From positions 41,576,501 to 41,640,500 of the forward strand of contig CP136890.1 in assembly GCA_034359265.1 (NCBI GenBank): a DNA stretch of 64,000 nt, given 5' to 3'. Positions 58,421-64,000 of this stretch are shown in pieces (position 1 is the first letter of the stretch; every line of letters begins with the position of its first letter). The notes beneath the pieces were generated by a model. It ran no database searches and was not told the origin of the DNA. It saw nothing but the letters and a program-made list of their open reading frames with translations. Both the position numbers and the translations under genes were made by a program. This DNA is from Canna indica (Eukaryota > Streptophyta > Magnoliopsida > Zingiberales > Cannaceae).

Positions 58421-59500
58421 CGAAGTTATACCTGACTATGAGACACACCTGGCCGGACCGCACCGCCTCGACCTTTAGGCAGGAACATCGTTGGTATGCC
58501 AAGCTAACGCCCCAACCCGACGAGTATGACTTTTGGATCGGGAAGCTTGTCACTAACGACCGATCCGGAGTGATATTGGTTAGAGGGATATTCCTAACCA
58601 AAGGGGGCAACGAGACTAGTCAGCCATCCTAGCTTGTGAGGCTCGAGGTAGGAAGCTCGCTAGAGGGTCATCCTAGCGACCGACCCGTGTGATTGATTAT
58701 TTTAGGCTTATTATGTTGTTTGTGGATACTAGCTTAGCATGCGTGTTGGATTGATTACTTAGCTTATTACTACGCATGCTCTCTTGTATGGTTATATGAT
58801 GTTATCTATATTATGTTTTGCTTAGCAGGGGCTCGGTACGAGTCACTCATCGAGTTCATATGAACTCACGCCTCTCTCTTATTTGTTTGCAGGCTTTGCT
58901 TCGTAGAGGTACGCGAGTACCTGAGAGGTGTGTTATTGGAGATGCAAGCTCGCCAAACTGTTTCCCGTGTCATAGTCGTGGGAGAGTTGAGTTATCATGT
59001 TGTAGCATTTTGTTAATGAACTCCCTAAGAGTCATTGGGTTATATATCTTTATCTTATCATGACACTTACAGATTGACATGTTGGTCATATTTTAAAATT
59101 GCATCTTTTCGTTATGTTGTGCATGGTGTATACTTATTAGATTGTTTCGATGGAGTTGCCACTTGTAAAAGTGGCTGGGAATGGGGGAATGTTTGTAGTG
59201 TGGAAAATTTTTAGAGGGTTGAATAGTTGCCGTATGCGAGTTTAAATGATCGCACAAGACTGAAATTTCATGATTGGTGATTGTATTTTTGTAGGTGTGC
59301 CGCATGGTTTAACGATCACCTTCTTGAGTCTTGGGCTAAACATTGGTATTGAGAGTATTTATACATGTGGGAATAGATACTCATCGCTGTGACGAGAATT
59401 ACCTATACTCAGTGTTATGTCAAAATGCCTAGTTGAAATGTGGTGCTAGACTTTTGTGACTTGTGATAATTGCATGATCATTTGATGTTATGATTTGTGC
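58421..59500 (+). mobile_element. Gypsy LTR fragment, + orientation
   Basis: Contains GAGTTCATATGAACTCACGC followed by TTATTTGTTTGCAGGC, the leader signature seen in the other gypsy LTRs here (CTCACTAAGTCC..TTTTTGCAG), and a long T-rich 3' part. No end was found, and coding frames are not convincing. Confidence 0.45.
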
Positions 59501-60361
59501 CCAACATAAATTGTAATACAATGAAAAATCTTAATTGAGAGAGTTAAAAGGGTTTAATAGTGTATTAAAACTTATTATTCTATTATTTTGAAATATATTC
59601 TTTATGTAGGGAGTGGAAAGTTTGTGCGAACATTTTAAGATTTTTTTTACTTATTTAATCACAGTCATATTTTGAGCAAAATAACTTATATAAACCTATA
59701 CTTTCGAATCCAAAACTAATCAACACTCGTAATATTTAAATATTATAGACTTCTAATAAAAATAACGCAGAAGGCAATGATTGATTACAGAGGAACAAAG
59801 AACTAGAAAAACGATTCACCCTCTGTCGAGATGATATTTTGACTTTTGTTAGAAGACATTCACATAAGCTCCTGTGAAGACTGCATTTTAAGTAACTTAT
59901 AATGTTGGTCACTAATCTCTAAGCACATAATTTGTGGCTAAATTTACTCCGTCCTTGACTAGGTTCATTTAGTCAGTGATTATGTTCACTTAATTAGTAA
60001 TAAGGTTGGCTCAGTTGTTGATTTGATTAGCTTATGTAGTGATCATGCTCAATTAGTCTATTAGATCAAATTTATTGAATTTGCAATGAAATTCATCCAA
60101 TCTTTAAATTAAAAAAAAAACAAAGAAAAAGATGCTTTGAGATTGGTGTTCGATTACGTGTAACGGCCTTATCAAGATCTTGTATGAAGGGAAGTTTTAG
60201 CTCATTGGGAGTATTGATGGGTAGGACCCACTTCAGGTACAATTACCTTGGCACGGATCTCCTGGCTGAATCGTCTAGCCTACACCGCCGAATCACCCAA
60301 ACTGGACCAATATTGTCACCGACTTGCCCGAGTGGCCGAGTTGTAAGCGGTCCAACTCGCC
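59501..60361. other. Upstream region of PRP8
   Basis: AT-rich, no transposon signature that I recognise. It becomes G/C-richer after 60200, as expected near the promoter of a housekeeping gene. Confidence 0.5.
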
Positions 60362-60362
60362 T

Positions 60363-60370
60363 TATAAGTA
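60363..60370 (+). promoter_or_regulatory. TATA-like element of PRP8
   Basis: TATAAGTA about 140 bases before the start codon, which would leave a leader of ~110 bases. Position fits, sequence is imperfect. Confidence 0.4.
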
Positions 60371-60511
60371 TCCCCTCAGTCTGCCCTCTTCGCGATGCCT
60401 CTTTCATTTCCCATCCACTCACCGCCAAAACCCAAATCGAAACCCTAGAAGAAGGCTGCAGCGACCTCTGCTGACTTGGTTCCTTACTTTGGCGCAGAGT
60501 TAGGGACAACT

Positions 60512-63500
60512 ATGTGGAGCGGCGGCGCTTCCTCGTCGTCTTCTTCCACGCCGGCCCCTATGGCGCCCCCCGGGACGGTGCCTACGGCTGGGATGCCGCC
60601 TCCCCAGCCCCCGCCGCCTGCGGTGCAGCCTTCGTATAGCATACCTCCTTCTCCCGCAGAGCTAGAGGCTCAGTTGGTGGAGAAGGCCAGGAAGTGGCAC
60701 CAGCTCAACTCCAAGAGGTATGGGGACAAGAGGAAATTCGGGTTTGTCGAGACCCAGAAGGAGGACATGCCACCGGAGCACGTCAGAAAGATCATCAGGT
60801 GATCTCCCTTTCATTGATCTCTTTAGCTTTTGTGCTTCTGGTAGCACTTTAGAGATGTAGGGTTATAGTGAACATGTGAAAGTGCTGAATTTGGTGCTCG
60901 TGACCCTAGTGAAGAAAGATTAAAATTACTTTCATGGTTTTCATGAAATACTATCGTTATGCCTATAATTATTGGTACATTTCAAGCAGTGAAATATAAA
61001 GAGACGAGTCACCGATTATCTGCTACCATTTTAGAATTTCTCCTACCAACTTTGAGTGCCTTTTTATTGGTTGGTTTTAGGCCGATACATTCTACATCTA
61101 TTATCCACTTGATTATTATCATTCTTAGAAGTATACAAGAAAGTTAAAGACGTCTATTTTATGTAATGAGGTTTGATTTGCTTGCTCTCTGCCAAAATAA
61201 ATTCATATTGTTTTTCGCATTGATTTATTTTGACCATTACCATTTATCATAAGCACATATATCTCCAATTGTGGATGTGGTTTAGGTATCTATCAATGAA
61301 TCGTCACACAAAAGTTTGCAGAAAATCCATGCATTGTATCATGAACATCTAATTCAATGTTTGAAGTAATTTTTTGTAGTATTCCTGTAAGGAGCAGTGG
61401 TCTAATGATCTTGCTTTTATAGTTTTCTGATCACAACACATTAAGCATGAAATTGACAGTAGGTTTTAACTAATCTATTCTCTTTAAAGCTATAGAAAGG
61501 CTAATTGTAGTTTCTATTTACATCATCACCAAAAGCAAGCTTCCACAAAGAATTAATTTCAAGTAAATTAATATTTGCTTCTCTCTTTGGTATAGAGATC
61601 ATGGGGACATGTCATCAAAGAAATATCGCCATGACAAACGTGTTTACCTTGGAGCTTTGAAGTTTGTTCCTCATGCAGTTTACAAGTTATTAGAGAACAT
61701 GCCAATGCCATGGGAACAGGTACATCTGAATGTTATCAAAATGTCACATGCTTCTGAAGTTTTAGACATCTGCAACTTCTTGATCTGATAACAATTTTTT
61801 CTCTCGATATAGGTTCGCAATGTGAAAATTCTGTATCATATTACTGGTGCTATTACATTCGTGAATGAGATCCCATGGGTGGTTGAACCTATATACTTAG
61901 CACAGGTATGCTTCTTTGACTAGCAAGTACTTCAGGATATCTCTTGCCTTTGCTTTCAAGATCAATATGTTGTAGTGTTAGCTTTATAGCACACTGTATG
62001 AGTAAATAAATATTACTATGTCTCATTCAGGTTATGTAACAACACCAATAAGCAAATAATGCAAAGTCAGAAGTTTGGTTAAGGACAATATTTCATAGGT
62101 TACCGACAGGCTTGAATTTTAAGAAAAAATATTTCTGTCAGTGTTATATTATTCTTCATTTGTTAATGTCAAATTTCCTGAACTTCTATTATTTATGCTT
62201 TTGTAGTGGGGTACAATGTGGATCATGATGCGGAGGGAGAAAAGAGATCGAAGGCATTTCAAAAGAATGAGGTTTCCACCTTTTGATGATGAGGAGCCTC
62301 CATTGGACTATGCTGACAATTTGCTAGATGTGGAGCCCTTAGAAGCTATTCAATTGGAATTAGATGAGGAAGAAGATGCTGCTGTACATACATGGTTCTA
62401 TGATCATAAACCTCTTGTAAAAACGAAGCTCATAAATGGTCCTAGTTACAGGAGGTGGCATCTTTCACTTCCGATAATGGCAAATCTTAATCGGCTTGCA
62501 GGACAACTACTTTCTGATCTGATTGATCGCAACTATTTTTACCTGTTTGACATGGAGTCATTTTTTACTGCTAAGGCATTGAACATGTGCATACCTGGTA
62601 TGTACCTCATTTTTTACCAGCAACTTTTTTCTATTTCATGTCTTGGAGTGTCAATATACTAAAATTTGATCTTCTATTTCATTTTTTTGGTACTTCTTTT
62701 CTTGGAGTATATTGTTAGTGCTGAAAGATGCTGTGATAAAACTTGTTAGTTACTATTATAAGAATTACTTGTTTCAATATAAAGATTTTACTTGTAGATG
62801 CTTCCTCTTACTGTGTTTGTCCACTGAAACTTATGTTGGTACATTGCAGGAGGCCCAAAGTTTGAGCCATTATATCGTGACATGGAGAAAGGAGATGAAG
62901 ACTGGAATGAGTTTAATGATATCAATAAGCTTATTATTCGTCAGCCACTTAGAACTGAATACAGGATTGCATTTCCTCATCTGTACAACAATAGACCAAG
63001 GAAAGTGAGGCTTAGTGTATATCACACTCCCATGATAATGTACATAAAAGCTGAGGATCCTGACTTGCCTGCATTTTACTTTGATCCCTTAATTAACCCA
63101 ATTTCTTCAGTCAATAAGGTTGATCGTAGAGATAAGAAAGTACAAGAAGAGGATGAGGAAGATTTTTTTCTTCCAGAAGGAGTTGAACCTCTTTTACAAG
63201 AGACTCAATTATATACTGATACAACAGCAGCTGGAGTATCTTTGCTATTTGCACCACGGCCATTTAATACAAGATCTGGTCGCACAAGACGAGCTGAAGA
63301 TATACCACTAGTGTCAGAGTGGTATAAGGAGCACTGGTATGGTAGTCTAATGTTTATTACTTTATTATATTGTGTTTCATTACCTTCTTCCGACTTCTAT
63401 GTTTATTTTTGTTTGAACTTAGATAGTTCATTTCTTGGAGGAGTATATAGTTCATTTATTGTCTATTTGTCCTTCATTGTTTTCAGTCCTCCGTCCTATC

Positions 63501-64000
63501 CCGTTAAAGTTCGTGTCAGTTATCAGAAGTTGTTGAAATGTTTTGTTTTGAATGAGCTGCATCATCGACCTCCGAAGGCGCAGAAGAAGAAACATTTGTT
63601 TCGGTCTTTGCAGGCAACTAAATTCTTCCAAACGACTGAACTAGATTGGGTTGAAGCTGGATTACAAGTTTGTAAGCAAGGTTATAATATGCTGAATCTG
63701 TTGATTCATCGGAAAAATCTTAATTATCTTCATCTTGATTATAATTTCAATTTGAAACCGGTAAAAACACTCACCACAAAGGAGCGCAAAAAGTCACGAT
63801 TTGGAAATGCCTTTCACCTGTGCCGTGAGATCCTTCGTTTGACAAAGCTTGTTGTTGATGCTAACGTTCAGTTCCGCCTGGGCAATGTGGATGCTTTTCA
63901 GTTAGCAGATGGTCTGCAGTATATTTTCTCTCATGTAGGCCAGCTGACTGGTATGTACCGTTATAAGTACCGTCTAATGCGGCAGATCAGGATGTGTAAA
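60512..64000 (+). CDS. PRP8: Pre-mRNA-processing-splicing factor 8 (PRP8), N-terminal part
   Basis: Six exons: 60512-60798, 61596-61719, 61813-61905, 62207-62597, 62850-63336 and 63487 to the window edge. All have GT..AG introns and compatible phases, giving 632 codons. The start MWSGG is followed by a Pro/Ser-rich tail, then [20 protein letters not shown] and [20 protein letters not shown], the near-invariant beginning of Prp8 (PRO8NT region). [20 protein letters not shown] begins the PROCN region, read as far as MRQIRMCK. Prp8 is the ~2,350-residue scaffold of the U5 snRNP and holds the catalytic RNA core of the spliceosome in the nucleus. About a quarter of the protein is in the window. 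No stop or frameshift was found, unlike every other gene here. An in-frame non-ATG stretch precedes the ATG; I chose 60512 because MW is the usual plant Prp8 start. Confidence 0.97.

Noticed and set aside
60476..60511. Earlier in-frame start for PRP8 at 60476
   Set aside because: That codon is not ATG, and plant Prp8 proteins begin with MW; the ATG at 60512 fits.

Overview
This window is plant nuclear DNA. It has introns with GT..AG borders, AT-rich spacer, and dense nested LTR retrotransposons and CACTA/MITE DNA transposons. A flowering plant is clear from the PRP8 protein and the Tekay- and Tat-type Ty3/gypsy families; a finer placement (perhaps a monocot) is a guess. The only gene that looks intact is PRP8 at the right edge (exons from 60512 to the window end, + strand), which encodes the first ~632 residues of the central U5 snRNP splicing factor. 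Everything to its left is transposon or transposon-carried debris.

Layout. 1-2930: gag-only gypsy remnant with a 3' repeat array. 2932-10775: decayed copia pol, gypsy LTR pieces, and a near-perfect 3.84-kb tandem duplication (3098-6938 and 6939-10775). 10776-12050: rest of an LTR and the integrase/chromodomain end of a Tekay-like gypsy. 12051-16194: copia gag, leader, PBS and LTR with nested insertions. 16195-19959: gypsy solo LTR (+) holding another solo LTR (17401-18862). 19960-20205 and 55800-56806: two halves of one Tat-type gypsy gag (-).

The gag halves are separated by a nest that can be unpacked. A solo LTR (20206-20325 plus 54956-55799) sits in the gag with a perfect 5-bp target duplication, GAAAG. 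That LTR is itself split by a 34.6-kb block, 20326-54955, which starts CACTA, ends TAGTG and is flanked by ACG/ATG. The block behaves as one large CACTA-type insertion. It carries broken copies of two host genes in the same orientation: an IFRD-like gene (exons 27227-28513 and 43769-44167) and an MTR4/HEN2-like RNA helicase fragment (36151-39360). The helicase fragment runs in frame into a CACTA-type C-terminus.

Later insertions inside the block are a non-coding LTR element (21234-26264), a second CACTA element with GAA target duplications (28729-34161), another CACTA end (35285 onward), an LTR with a Tourist-like MITE (42530-43457), and a 10.2-kb Tekay-like gypsy with both LTRs (44729-54891). 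56807-59500 holds more LTR fragments; 59500-60511 is the PRP8 upstream region.

No tRNA, rRNA or CRISPR array was seen. Most transposon genes carry stops or frameshifts and are called pseudogenes.
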